From assembly GCA_016180085.1 (NCBI GenBank), contig JACPBX010000011.1, positions 1 through 51,511 of the forward strand: a stretch of DNA of 51,511 nucleotides, given 5' to 3'. The position numbers and the translations under genes are program-made. Numbering within the stretch: the first letter of the stretch is position 1; every line of letters starts with the position of its first letter. This DNA is from Candidatus Woesearchaeota archaeon. Lineage in GTDB: Archaea; Nanobdellota; Nanobdellia; Woesearchaeales; UBA10216. Below, in pieces: positions 16,052-25,351 of this stretch. The notes below the pieces were generated by a model. It was not told the DNA's origin and ran no database searches. It saw only the letters and a program-made list of their open reading frames with translations.

Positions 16052-16210
16052 ATGGCTTTGCCTATTGCTGTGACAGGGAAAAAAGGCACAATCATACTGT
16101 CAAAAGTGCTGATGGCGAGCGTGCTTGTCCTGGCTTCGGCAGTAATACTTTTTCTTGTAATAAGAACAGTCTTGTGCAGGACAGGAGCATGGTCTGGCGG
16201 TGTTTGCTGA
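16052..16210 (+). CDS. Small membrane protein (52 aa) with a class III-like signal, first gene of the surface operon
   Basis: A short protein of 52 residues: a basic start, TGKKGTIIL (KKG at 10-12), one hydrophobic helix (about 13-38) and a short tail with cysteines (VLCRTGAWSGGVC). The KKG before the helix matches the prepilin-peptidase-type motif shared by the following genes. ATG 16052 lies 25 nt from a clear TATA box. Its TGA stop is immediately followed by the ATG of the next gene, so coding status is well supported despite the small size. It could be a minor pilin-like or assembly subunit (inference). Confidence 0.65.
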   Translation: MALPIAVTGKKGTIILSKVLMASVLVLASAVILFLVIRTVLCRTGAWSGGVC

Positions 16211-17254
16211 ATGTCAAAACAGAAATTGACAGCGCAGGGGAAAAAAGGGCTCACCCAATCGCAGACTGTAGGGATGCTGGCTGTTTTGGGCCTTGGCATC
16301 CTGCTGCTGCAGTTTACCAAGCCGCTTGTATCAGTTGCTAACGCCCAGAGCATTATTGAGGACTGTAAGTTCAGTGTTGGCCTGTCAAGCTGGCAGCTGA
16401 ACTTCAACAACTGGGTTAAGGACATCAACGTCGTAGACAGCCCTTTCAGGCTTAATTGCAAGACAATATTTACAGAAATAACCAAAGAGAGCATAAACCG
16501 GGCAGACGACAAGATAAAGCTGAGTAACGACCCAACCGAAAGGGTTGATCAGCTAAAAGAGGCTATTATGAAAAACATGAGGGAATGCTGGTATATGTAT
16601 GGTGAAGGCAAGGTGAAAATTCAGCAGACAGGGCTTTTCGAGAACGGCGAAACATCGTGCCTTGTTTGCTCGGAGATAGTGCCAAATCAAGAGTTCATAG
16701 ACAAGTTTGGCAACAAGAATCCTCTTGATGCGATGTACACTTACGCTGTAAATTCAAGGATTCCTCCTAAGGACGAAAAAAGTTACATGAATTATTTGCT
16801 TGAAGGCGCTGATCCTAGGCCAACTGGCTATCCTGACAGATCTGTTGTGCTGGACAGGCAGTATTCTGTGGTTTTTGCTGTGCATTCCAAGGAAGACGTT
16901 GATTCTGTGGGCGAAAAGGTTACTAAGAAGGTTTTCGGGTGGGATAGCAAAGCTAATACAAGCGCAGGCATCGTTGACTGCTACGTTGGCGGTGAGGGTA
17001 AGCTTACTGGCGATGAAGCTGAGGAGATTGGCTGTGACAGCAGCGGCAATAATCCTGGCCTGATTTTCGGGAAGGTTGTTGATGGCGGCACGAATGTTGA
17101 GCTGGCAACCTGGAAAAACCTTGTTGTTGGGGTTGCGACCGGAGGGGTTGGCATTTTGATTGGCGGGGATACGTTCAGGCTTAAGACCTACCCGGAGACA
17201 GTTCGCCTTGTTCCCACTGAAAGCCTGGCCAAATACTGCAAACGGCTCTACTAG
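16211..17254 (+). CDS. Secreted/membrane-anchored protein with class III-like signal (paralogue of next gene)
   Basis: A 347-residue protein. The N-terminus has GKKGLTQSQTVGML (KKG at 11-13) followed by a hydrophobic helix to about residue 37. The large exported domain contains the signature MRECWYMYGEGKVKI followed by SCLVCSEI, which recurs in the next gene. Several other cysteines (DCKF, NCKTI, DCYVGG, GCDSSG) suggest disulfides. A second hydrophobic segment (about 298-318) lies near the C-terminus. No named family is recognised. The gene starts directly after the stop of the 52-residue gene, so it is translationally coupled. Confidence 0.7.
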   Translation: MSKQKLTAQGKKGLTQSQTVGMLAVLGLGILLLQFTKPLVSVANAQSIIEDCKFSVGLSSWQLNFNNWVKDINVVDSPFRLNCKTIFTEITKESINRADDKIKLSNDPTERVDQLKEAIMKNMRECWYMYGEGKVKIQQTGLFENGETSCLVCSEIVPNQEFIDKFGNKNPLDAMYTYAVNSRIPPKDEKSYMNYLLEGADPRPTGYPDRSVVLDRQYSVVFAVHSKEDVDSVGEKVTKKVFGWDSKANTSAGIVDCYVGGEGKLTGDEAEEIGCDSSGNNPGLIFGKVVDGGTNVELATWKNLVVGVATGGVGILIGGDTFRLKTYPETVRLVPTESLAKYCKRLY

Positions 17255-17265
17255 AACCTACGAGA

Positions 17266-18213
17266 ATGAAGCGCGCATTACATAAAAAAGGTCTTACGAA
17301 CGAAACTATTGTTCTTCTTATTCTTGTGCTGGTGGCTCTTATCTTTTCGGTGTTCCACTTCGGCAAAGGCGTTGGCGAGGCGAGCAACAAGTCTGTGGAG
17401 GTAACGGCATGCAGGGCAAGCGTTGACAGGAATGCCAGGCTGCACATAAACGGCATAGAGTTTCCAACAAGCCTGAACTGCCCGGCGCAGAAGGTGAGGA
17501 TAACAAAGGCTGGCACTGCCGAGGCGCAGGACTCTGCGAAGAAGCTGATAGCTGATGCGATGTACGACTGCTGGTACAAGTACGGCGAGGGAAAACTTAA
17601 CCTTTTCAAGGACGAGGCAACGTTCTGCTCGGTTTGCGCATTCGTCAATATTGAAACAGAGGAGCCTGTTAAGGGCTTGCCAGCTTATCTCATGACCGAG
17701 CAGTCGCCTGACAAAAGCGGGAAGCTTTACTCTGATTACCTTGCAAGCTACAAGACTTCAAAGGCAGAGCAGGTTCTTGGCGCGATAAAGGACACTCCTC
17801 TTCTTGACAGGGCTTCAGGGGCTGAGCTGAAAGGCAAAACCAACTACGCGGTGGTTTTTGTATATGCAAAAGGCAATGATGAGCTGGAAAAGCTGGCAAA
17901 CCACCTGACTGCCCAGACAACAGCAGGCAAGACAGGGCTTATCATAGGCGTTGGGGCTGGCTCGGTTGCCGGAACAACTGCCGCATTGACGCTGGTAAGC
18001 TTTGGAGTTGCCGCAGGCCCTGTCGGCTGGGCTGCTCTCGGAGTTGGTGTTTCAGTCCTGGCTGTTGTTGAGGTTGTTTCATTTTTTGCAAGCCCTGACA
18101 ATGTTCCTGAATGGGCTGCCCTTACCGCATTGAGGGAGTGGAACTCTGCAGAAACCGATAACATACTCAGGGATGACTTTGGCTGCACATATTTCCCGGC
18201 AAAGCTTGAATAG
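17266..18213 (+). CDS. Secreted/membrane-anchored protein with class III-like signal (paralogue of previous gene)
   Basis: A 315-residue protein. HKKGLTNETIVLLIL (KKG at 7-9, with glutamate in the position typical of type IV pilins) is followed by a hydrophobic helix. The exported part has YDCWYKYGEGKLNLFK and FCSVCAF, the same signature as the upstream gene. A glycine- and alanine-rich hydrophobic region (about 222-275) follows, and a cysteine lies near the end (DDFGCTYF). The signature CWY-x-YGEGK then CxxC defines a paired family of unknown role. It lies 11 nt after the previous gene in the same operon. Confidence 0.7.
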   Translation: MKRALHKKGLTNETIVLLILVLVALIFSVFHFGKGVGEASNKSVEVTACRASVDRNARLHINGIEFPTSLNCPAQKVRITKAGTAEAQDSAKKLIADAMYDCWYKYGEGKLNLFKDEATFCSVCAFVNIETEEPVKGLPAYLMTEQSPDKSGKLYSDYLASYKTSKAEQVLGAIKDTPLLDRASGAELKGKTNYAVVFVYAKGNDELEKLANHLTAQTTAGKTGLIIGVGAGSVAGTTAALTLVSFGVAAGPVGWAALGVGVSVLAVVEVVSFFASPDNVPEWAALTALREWNSAETDNILRDDFGCTYFPAKLE

Positions 18214-18240
18214 GAAGGGCTTGGGCGGCAGAGGCAGCGA

Positions 18241-18254
18241 ATAAATATAAATAG
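18241..18254 (+). promoter_or_regulatory. Internal promoter of the surface operon
   Basis: ATAAATATAAATAG is centred about 45 nt before ATG 18292. It predicts a short leader with an AAAGGTG ribosome-binding site at about 18280-18287. The giant protein can therefore be expressed separately from the first three genes. Confidence 0.45.
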
Positions 18255-18291
18255 CAGCCGTATAGGAAGATAAAAAGAAAAAGGTGTGCAT

Positions 18292-18456
18292 ATGAGTCTT
18301 ACTAGGTTTGGGAAGAAAGGGCAGGAAGCTTCGCCCTGGGGCCATCTTGGAGGCTGGATAATAGCCCTTGCCGTCCTCATCATTTTGGTGGTAGTCATGC
18401 TCTCGGCTTTCGGAATCATTAACCTTGACTTCATAAGGAATGCGAGGTTTGGATAA
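18292..18456 (+). CDS. Small membrane protein (54 aa) with class III-like signal
   Basis: A 54-residue protein: FGKKGQEASPWGHLGGW, then a long hydrophobic helix (about 21-42), then INLDFIRNARFG. KKG lies at residues 8-10. It has a good ribosome-binding site (AAAGGTG). Its TAA overlaps the ATG of the giant gene (TAATG), which indicates tight translational coupling. It could be a partner or pseudopilin-like subunit that inserts with the 2045-residue protein (inference). Confidence 0.65.
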   Translation: MSLTRFGKKGQEASPWGHLGGWIIALAVLIILVVVMLSAFGIINLDFIRNARFG

Positions 18457-21400
18457 TGCGCACAGGCTTTGGCTCTGGCAAAAGGGGTGCGGGCTGGGGT
18501 TGGCTGCTTGGCGCAGTGCTAATGGCACTTGTCATATTTACTGTTCCTGCTGTAAAAAACATAGCTTACGGTGCTCTTGAAAACACCCTCAAGATTGCCG
18601 GCATTGACATTGGGAATCCCAGGATAGGCGCTTTCTCTGCAAAGCCAGTGGACATAGGCGGTGATGGTAAAATTGAAATGAGGTTTGAATTGTCAGTAGC
18701 CGGCAACAAGGACAGCGCTTATTTGGAGATTTATGAGAGCAAGGCCAGTGATGACAAGACCGCAGCGCAGCTTGAGCCGCCTCCGGCAAAGTTTGGCGAT
18801 GATGACAGGATTTACAGTACCCGGCGAACAGAAGGCAGATTGTCCGAATTGGCTAAGAAAGGGGTTTTTAGTATAAACTGCCCCGGACATGATGAGTGCA
18901 AAGCTTTTGATTACGTGCCTAAGCCCAGGGATGAGTTCAAGCCCGGCCTGTACAGGTTCACTGCTGTTATCAGGAAAGCAAAGGACAACAAGGTTGTGTA
19001 CTCCAAGGATGTTGTTGCTGGGTTTTACGATGAGGAGTATGTTGAGCTTCTTGACAAGCCTGCCGTGGGCTGTCCTGACTGTAACGTTATTGAGTGCAAG
19101 AGAAAGCAGATGGAAACCTTGCTGGAGGAAAAAGACAAGTGCAGTGAAGGCGTTAAGATACTGTACAAGGAGTCTGGGGGAAGGGTTAACGTTGTTGACG
19201 TGAACGGATGCGCCTTCCCAATTGAGCCTGTAAAGCACACTGACCCGCTGACAAACGCAGAGTTCACAGGCTGCTTGGCTTCACAGATAAACCTCATCCA
19301 CTCCCAGACCGTGCTTTCAGCATTCTACAGGATAGCATGTGAGAAGGGAGACGGCATAGGAGCATTGACCGACCTCCCTCTGGCTGAGGACAAGCTTGCC
19401 AAAAAAGGCCTTGGCATAAGCCAGGTAAAGGAGATGGCAAAGGATTTCATGCAGTCCTGCTCAAAGAAGGCGGAAAGTTATCTCAACGGCAAGGGCTGGT
19501 TTAAGGCAGAGACGGCCCAGTCAAGAAGGGCTGCGTATGATGACAAAATAACAAGCTACCTTGATAACAAGGTCATGCCTGGCGTTACAGGCGTAAGCCT
19601 GAACAACGATCAAACCGGCCTTTTGGTCGTCAGCTGGAAAGCCCTGACTGGACAGGCCAAGGTTGGAAAGTTTGTGATAGAGCATGTTGTTACAAAGGCT
19701 ATTGACCCTGAAAGCAAAGAGGTGCAAACCTTTGGCGAGACCTTGGAGAAGCTGCCTAGCGAGCTGACGCCTGCCGTGGATGGCTTCTCTTTTACAATCA
19801 GGCCTGAAAACTCTAACCTTGCGGGCTGGCATGAGTTTATCGTGTCAGCCGTAAGCAAGGATGACCCCGGCTCGAGCTCTGTGAAGAGCTCAAGCGGAAG
19901 GGGCCTTTACAACCTGCGCTTTTTGGAGCTTTACCAGACCCACCCAAAAGGCTGCACTGACGACAAGTGCAACGTCATCAAGAAGAAGAAGGAGATGATC
20001 AAAAGCTCGCCAGGCGCTGACGAGGCTTACATGATTTGGAGTGGCAGGATAAAAAACGCAGGGTGTGTTTACGACGAGAAAAAAGGCATGGACGACTGCC
20101 CTGAGCCGGAAGCAGTTGACATAATGTACAGGGGAATAATCGGGCTCTCGCGTGTTGGTTCTGATTTTGAAAAGGCTGTTGGCATGGAATGTGGTGCCTC
20201 AAACACTCCTGAAGGCAGGGTGTGCTCTGCCAGGAAGGAATTAAAGGCAGAGCTTGAAAAGAGAGGCTGGTTCCAGGTTGTGGTCGAAACTCCGATTGTG
20301 ATAACTCCATCAAATGTCAAGGTTCAGGATTTCAAGGCTGTGGCCAGAGCCGATGGCGGTATTGACGCAGAGTTTGTTGTAAGCGGGAATGTGGCCAAGA
20401 TAAGCGGCTTTGCAGTTGAGCACAGGTTCAACAGGTTCTACCGCGATGACAGCAAGCAGTTTGTCAACCTTCTGCCTATGGAGGTTGCCAAAGACAAGAG
20501 GGAAGTGGTAATTGGACCGTTTGAGGAAAGGTTTGACGGCTATCACAAGTTCAGGCTTAAGGCGGTTGATGATTTGAGCATTGAGCTAAGCTCAAGTGCA
20601 GAAGTCGCTGCCGGTTTTTATACGCAGGGCTATCTTGACTTTTACGATGGCGATGCTGAGAACTGCAAGGGCGATGGCGGCTGCGATGTTGTTGGCAGGA
20701 AGCGGGATTACCTTAAGGAGAAGAGAGATGCTGCGATAGAAGTTTTCGCAAATGACGAGGCAGTTAGGAAAGGCTTGGAATTTTTTGGCTGTAGCATAAA
20801 TGGGCTGGACAGGTGCAGGCCGGAAGGCGTTCAGGCTTTGTTCGCTGCCGTTCTTGGAAAGTTTTACCCGAACACAGACCAGCAGAATGAGCTTTTGACA
20901 AAATGCGAAACAAAAGGGAACCCTTACGTGGATATCTGCAAAGCCAGGAAAAACCTTGAGTCAGCCTTGAAGAGCAACGGCTGGGTTGAAGTTACAAAGC
21001 CAAGAGCAGAAACAAAAGCTGCTTTGCCCACAACAACAGCAGACATCAAGACAGTGCCTGAAAGGCCATTGCCCGGGGAGCTTTTCACCCTGGTTGTGGA
21101 AGCTGCATCTTCCCATGCCATAAGATGGCTTAAGATAGCAGAAGGCAATTCAAAGGAGTGGAAGACTGTGCCTTGTGACTGGCTTAGCAAGACGTGCAAG
21201 CGCGAATGGTCAAGGCTTTACTTTGACCCAAACCCTGTCCCTATAAGAATAGCTGTGGTTGATGCGACCGAGCGTGTTTCTGAGCTTGAGCCTTTTACGC
21301 CAAGTGTTGCCTGGAGCTGCCTTGGCTCAAAAAAGGCTGGTGAAAAATGGGTTGGGTGCAAAACAAACGACCAGGAGGAAGTGCTTTACGAGTGCAACAG

Positions 21401-24400
21401 CGACGGTAGCTTTACAACGCATATTCCCGAGAAAGAGGAAGATAGAAAGCCGTCATCTTTCCTTTGCGGGGGAATAGTTGATTATGGCCAGGCAGAAACA
21501 GGAAGCCAGGGAAACTGCATCTACACATGTAAGTTTGATGCTGAGTGCAGCGCTGTTGGAGGCTCAATAGCTCCCTTTGAGTGCCCTGGCAAAAACACAG
21601 GCATGAGAGGTGTTGAGCTTAAGCAAGTGTGCTGCGAGGTTGGAGCACCGCAAGAGGTAAACCCGAAAACTGTTGGCGTCCTTTCAATCATTACAAACAT
21701 CATGAACGAGAACCTGATAGCGAACTCTGTTGGCGGTTTTTTCTTCGTTTTTGACCTCATCAACCCGGTTAAAATGTTCACGGAAAGCGAGAAAAGTAGG
21801 CAAAGGCAGGATTTGCTGGACATCATGTTAAAGCTTCAGGCTGATGCTGAGCAGGGCACTTCCCTCAGCAGCGTTGTTGGCGCAATGGGCACTTTGAAAA
21901 AGGACGAAAAAGAGAGGAAGAAGTATCTTGACCAGAAATACCAAAGCATCAGCAACCAGTTTTACAGCTACGCGGCAAAGCTGGAGATTGATGCAGGCAG
22001 CGACAACAAGGCCAAACGCGATAGGGCAAGGGCAACATTGGCAGAGCTGAACCCGGTTATTGCCAACTTTAACCTCTACACCCTTCCTCAGCGGGAGTTT
22101 GACGAGCTGGCTATTCGGCACAGCACTGATCCCCTTGTGCTTCAGATAGCAAGGTATGACGCCCTCACCTGGCTTGACGACGACAGGCAGTTTGAGGCTC
22201 TTGATGACATTTACTTCGAGGTTGGGAAAAGCCTGGAAAAAACAAAGGATGAAGGTATGGCTGTTGAGATGTATAACCTTGTGCTGGAAAACTTCCGCGA
22301 GTCTGAGCATGCGCAGGAGTCGAGGGACAGGATAGAACTCCTTCAATCATTTCGCCACAAGGCTGGAACCTTGACTCAGAGCCTCGCGATAGACATATTC
22401 GGAGACCCTACGTTTTACGTGTTTGGCGGTCCAAAAGCTTTGATAAAGGGCGGCCTTACCGCTGTGAGGGTTTTGTCAAAAACTCCGCAAATTGCAGCTC
22501 AGACAGCAAAGCAAGCCGGCAAGGTTTCAGAGCCCCTCCTGAGGGAAGCTCTTGCAAGCTCTGGCGTGAAGAGCAGGGAGATTCTGGAAAAAGCCCCGGG
22601 CATGCTTGTGAGGTCTGGAGGCAAGGTCAGCCAGGAGCTTGTGGAATTGCTTGCAAATGTTCCAAGAGTGATAAAGTCCAGGATGATAAAAACCGTTGTG
22701 GACCGGGAAGGCAGGGTATTTTTTGAAACTACGGCGCTTAAGGGCGGCCAGAAGATAAGGGTGCCTTACCTGGAGAGCTTCAAAACCGCCCTGGCTGTCA
22801 GCTCAGATAAGCTCGGCGAGTTCAAAAAAGCGTATAGGGATTTAATGATTGAGAAAGGCCATCTTTTTGGCAATCCCAACGACCAGAAGCTGGCAATAAG
22901 GCTCCTGCAGAGCGGCTTGGACAAGGATGAAGTAGTTAAGGTCCTTACAAAGGCTGACAAGATTGCTGATGACTATGATCTTCTGACAAAAGTGGTGAAC
23001 AACTTCATGGAGCCCGAGTTCGGCATTACGCAGCCAAGGCTGGTGAGAATGATTTTGGCTGCTAAAGCAACCCCGGCCTCGGTAGAGGATGCCCTGTCCA
23101 TAAAGAGGGCTGCAACCGAGGTCATACTTAAGAATCTGGGCAACAACAGGAACAGGTTCCTTGTCGCCAAAACCCCGGGAGGCCAGGACGTCAAAGTGGC
23201 CCTAAACCGCCAACTGATGAAAGGCGACTTAGCTGGGGAAGTTGAAAAGGCCGGAAGCAAGTACGCTGAAGTCATGAGCAAGTATCCAAATCTGTTGGAC
23301 AATGCCGATGACCAGAAGAGGGTTTTGGACCTTGTCCAGGCTCCTGATTTGGGTGCGGATGACATAGGGCATCTTATCACCCGTAGGGCGAACGCCGACT
23401 CTGCCATAAAGCAGGGCTTCCTTGACAGCTATGTGAAGAAGATTGCACCCACGCTTGACAGGATTAACGACGCTGACGAGATACTGAAAGCCCAGGACTT
23501 TACAGATGCCATAAGGAAGGCGAGAATAGACAGGGCCAAGGTGCTAAAGCAGGCAAACAAGCGCTTCAGGGGAATCGACATTGACATCAAAATGAATGAG
23601 CTGCTTCAGCAAAAGCTAGCCGAGGCTGCTCTTAGAAGCGGAAGGGCAGCGAAAATAGAAGGGGCCATAAGCGGGGACTCTGCTGACTTGTCAAAAACCT
23701 TTTACGGGGCATTCGGGCCAATGGCAGAAGGCAGGGGAGCCGTGGTTGTTCCTGAGCATGTCCCAACATTTTTCAACAGGCTTGTCGCCATTAAAAACAG
23801 TATTTCAGACTTCGCCATAAGTTCTGAGATTATGGCTGGAGTTGCTTCCGAGGAGGCCAAGCTGGTTGTAAAAACACTGCATGCCCATGCCATTGAATAC
23901 GGGGCGCCTGTCGTGAAGCTTGCCAGGGAAAAGGGCTTAAGGCCCCTCAATGCCATTGTTTCGTTTGATATTTCAAAAGCCAGCATGCTCAGCCCTGCCA
24001 AGTTTGCCGAGCTTGACGAAGTTGCAGGAGTTGTTGTGCCTGTGATTGCGCAGGCCCCTGACGGCACAGACGAGCTTGCCTTTGTGGTCTTTGAAAATGG
24101 CGCCATACCTGCAGAAGTCCTGCCACAGACCGACCTGTTATTTCTCCCTGACGGCTCTGCGCCGTACTGCGCATATTACGATGTGGTTGTTGAATGCACT
24201 CTTGACGATGAAGTTTCGAGAAGCGCCATGCCGACCGCTGTTTTCGGCAATAATCTGGAGAAGCAGGTGCTGATAAGCCTGAACATGCGCAACCTTGAGG
24301 GTTTTGAAACTACGAAAGATGACTGGCTTAAGGACAACATTGCTCCTTTGGCTGCAAACGTTGAGGTTAATGATGAAGCGCTTAGTGATGCTGAGGCGGA

Positions 24401-24593
24401 CGCTGCGCTCACAGAAAAGGCTGATGAGCTGCTCGGCAAGGCAGGCACTGCTTACGACACTTCAAAGCAGCTCAGGGCTAATGGCTTGAGCGATGTGGAG
24501 GTTCAGCAGTTCCTTGTTTCGGCAAAAGACTTATCAGCTTTCAATGACTTGAAAGATGTTCCTGTTGAAAGCCTGAGGGTGAGGTTAGGATGA
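18456..24593 (+). CDS. Giant modular surface protein (2045 aa) with three repeated Cys/FN3-like modules
   Basis: The N-terminus SGKRGAGWGW (KRG at 9-11) plus a hydrophobic helix (12-33) fits a class III-like signal or anchor. Residues about 60-845 contain three units. Each has a beta-sandwich, fibronectin-III-like part (for example 373-470 and 620-715) followed by a helical cysteine module. The modules open with GFYxxxYxxLxD-like segments and CNVI/CDVV-[RK]-KxxxxE cores, and close with a KxLxxxLxxxGW signature (about 347, 604 and 842). A further Cys-rich domain (about 955-1063) ends in VCCEV. The C-terminal half is mainly helical, with a TPR-like stretch (about 1240-1300). It overlaps both neighbours by a few bases. 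No named family is recognised. It is probably an extracellular stalk or adhesin (inference). Confidence 0.7.
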   Translation: MRTGFGSGKRGAGWGWLLGAVLMALVIFTVPAVKNIAYGALENTLKIAGIDIGNPRIGAFSAKPVDIGGDGKIEMRFELSVAGNKDSAYLEIYESKASDDKTAAQLEPPPAKFGDDDRIYSTRRTEGRLSELAKKGVFSINCPGHDECKAFDYVPKPRDEFKPGLYRFTAVIRKAKDNKVVYSKDVVAGFYDEEYVELLDKPAVGCPDCNVIECKRKQMETLLEEKDKCSEGVKILYKESGGRVNVVDVNGCAFPIEPVKHTDPLTNAEFTGCLASQINLIHSQTVLSAFYRIACEKGDGIGALTDLPLAEDKLAKKGLGISQVKEMAKDFMQSCSKKAESYLNGKGWFKAETAQSRRAAYDDKITSYLDNKVMPGVTGVSLNNDQTGLLVVSWKALTGQAKVGKFVIEHVVTKAIDPESKEVQTFGETLEKLPSELTPAVDGFSFTIRPENSNLAGWHEFIVSAVSKDDPGSSSVKSSSGRGLYNLRFLELYQTHPKGCTDDKCNVIKKKKEMIKSSPGADEAYMIWSGRIKNAGCVYDEKKGMDDCPEPEAVDIMYRGIIGLSRVGSDFEKAVGMECGASNTPEGRVCSARKELKAELEKRGWFQVVVETPIVITPSNVKVQDFKAVARADGGIDAEFVVSGNVAKISGFAVEHRFNRFYRDDSKQFVNLLPMEVAKDKREVVIGPFEERFDGYHKFRLKAVDDLSIELSSSAEVAAGFYTQGYLDFYDGDAENCKGDGGCDVVGRKRDYLKEKRDAAIEVFANDEAVRKGLEFFGCSINGLDRCRPEGVQALFAAVLGKFYPNTDQQNELLTKCETKGNPYVDICKARKNLESALKSNGWVEVTKPRAETKAALPTTTADIKTVPERPLPGELFTLVVEAASSHAIRWLKIAEGNSKEWKTVPCDWLSKTCKREWSRLYFDPNPVPIRIAVVDATERVSELEPFTPSVAWSCLGSKKAGEKWVGCKTNDQEEVLYECNSDGSFTTHIPEKEEDRKPSSFLCGGIVDYGQAETGSQGNCIYTCKFDAECSAVGGSIAPFECPGKNTGMRGVELKQVCCEVGAPQEVNPKTVGVLSIITNIMNENLIANSVGGFFFVFDLINPVKMFTESEKSRQRQDLLDIMLKLQADAEQGTSLSSVVGAMGTLKKDEKERKKYLDQKYQSISNQFYSYAAKLEIDAGSDNKAKRDRARATLAELNPVIANFNLYTLPQREFDELAIRHSTDPLVLQIARYDALTWLDDDRQFEALDDIYFEVGKSLEKTKDEGMAVEMYNLVLENFRESEHAQESRDRIELLQSFRHKAGTLTQSLAIDIFGDPTFYVFGGPKALIKGGLTAVRVLSKTPQIAAQTAKQAGKVSEPLLREALASSGVKSREILEKAPGMLVRSGGKVSQELVELLANVPRVIKSRMIKTVVDREGRVFFETTALKGGQKIRVPYLESFKTALAVSSDKLGEFKKAYRDLMIEKGHLFGNPNDQKLAIRLLQSGLDKDEVVKVLTKADKIADDYDLLTKVVNNFMEPEFGITQPRLVRMILAAKATPASVEDALSIKRAATEVILKNLGNNRNRFLVAKTPGGQDVKVALNRQLMKGDLAGEVEKAGSKYAEVMSKYPNLLDNADDQKRVLDLVQAPDLGADDIGHLITRRANADSAIKQGFLDSYVKKIAPTLDRINDADEILKAQDFTDAIRKARIDRAKVLKQANKRFRGIDIDIKMNELLQQKLAEAALRSGRAAKIEGAISGDSADLSKTFYGAFGPMAEGRGAVVVPEHVPTFFNRLVAIKNSISDFAISSEIMAGVASEEAKLVVKTLHAHAIEYGAPVVKLAREKGLRPLNAIVSFDISKASMLSPAKFAELDEVAGVVVPVIAQAPDGTDELAFVVFENGAIPAEVLPQTDLLFLPDGSAPYCAYYDVVVECTLDDEVSRSAMPTAVFGNNLEKQVLISLNMRNLEGFETTKDDWLKDNIAPLAANVEVNDEALSDAEADAALTEKADELLGKAGTAYDTSKQLRANGLSDVEVQQFLVSAKDLSAFNDLKDVPVESLRVRLG

Positions 24594-25345
24594 TATACGA
24601 CAGCGGTATTGAAGGCAGTTCTGCCGGTTCGCCTGGCAATCGAAGCGCAAAAGCTTTTCTGGCTGCTGCCGGCATAGTAATAGGGGTTGCTGTTGTCGTG
24701 GCTGCACTTTTCATAATATTTCAGCCTGAAGAAAAAACAATAAAGCTACCGGCTGTTGAAGAAGCCCAGCTGGTTTTTACCTCGCCAACTGACGCCGAGC
24801 AGCAAGCTATTGTAAGAAGCCTTGTTGGCTATGACTGGGCTGTGCTCCTGAACACTCCCCTTGATGACAAAAGGGCCGTGCTTGCAGTGCCTTACCTTGC
24901 AAGTTTGGAACTGGAAACTGCCATTGCGCAGCACAATCTTCTCGACAACTCAGCCAGGTATGTTGGAGCTGGGGCAGTCCAGCTTGTGAAGAATGACTCC
25001 GGCCTTAGGGGCATTTTGGAAAGCCTTGCAGCCATAGAGGATGAGTACTACCGCCTTGGGCTGCCTTCAGGGGTTGTGCATGCCGAAAGGCTCAGGCACC
25101 TTGCCAAAATGCTTGAAGTGTACGGCCCGCCTGCTGGAGAAATAAGGGATTCTGAAACCAGGCAGTTTGCCCAGGACCATCTCGGATTTTCTGTTGACTC
25201 GTACGAGGCGTGGTATACACTTATAAGTATAAGATACGGCAGTTTAATTAAAAACATTGAAAAAACAAAAGACAAAAAGTCTATACTTACTGTTAAGGAA
25301 TATCTGGGAGGAAATCCCCAGAGAAAGGAAGTTTTGACAAGGTGA
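24590..25345 (+). CDS. Membrane-anchored protein of the surface operon
   Basis: A 251-residue protein with a short cytoplasmic start (PGNRSAKAFLAAAG), one membrane helix (about 21-44), and an exported helical domain with ESLAAIEDEYYRLGLPSG and YGSLIKNIEKTKDKK. It is the only member of the operon without a clear [KR][KR]G motif; NRSAK takes its place. The start overlaps the stop of the giant gene by 4 nt (ATGA), so the two are translationally coupled and may work together. No family is recognised. The exported part lacks the cysteines of its neighbours. Confidence 0.6.
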   Translation: MIYDSGIEGSSAGSPGNRSAKAFLAAAGIVIGVAVVVAALFIIFQPEEKTIKLPAVEEAQLVFTSPTDAEQQAIVRSLVGYDWAVLLNTPLDDKRAVLAVPYLASLELETAIAQHNLLDNSARYVGAGAVQLVKNDSGLRGILESLAAIEDEYYRLGLPSGVVHAERLRHLAKMLEVYGPPAGEIRDSETRQFAQDHLGFSVDSYEAWYTLISIRYGSLIKNIEKTKDKKSILTVKEYLGGNPQRKEVLTR

Positions 25346-25351
25346 TAAAGC

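Noticed and set aside
18844-21000. Repeated segments in the giant gene considered as DNA repeats or a CRISPR-like array
   Set aside because: Similarity is at protein level only, with long periods and no exact DNA repeats; explained by duplicated protein modules.
21000-24600. Could the 2045-residue protein be two genes fused by a missed stop?
   Set aside because: The frame is open throughout with uniform composition, and no internal promoter or ribosome-binding site before a Met was convincing; kept as one gene.
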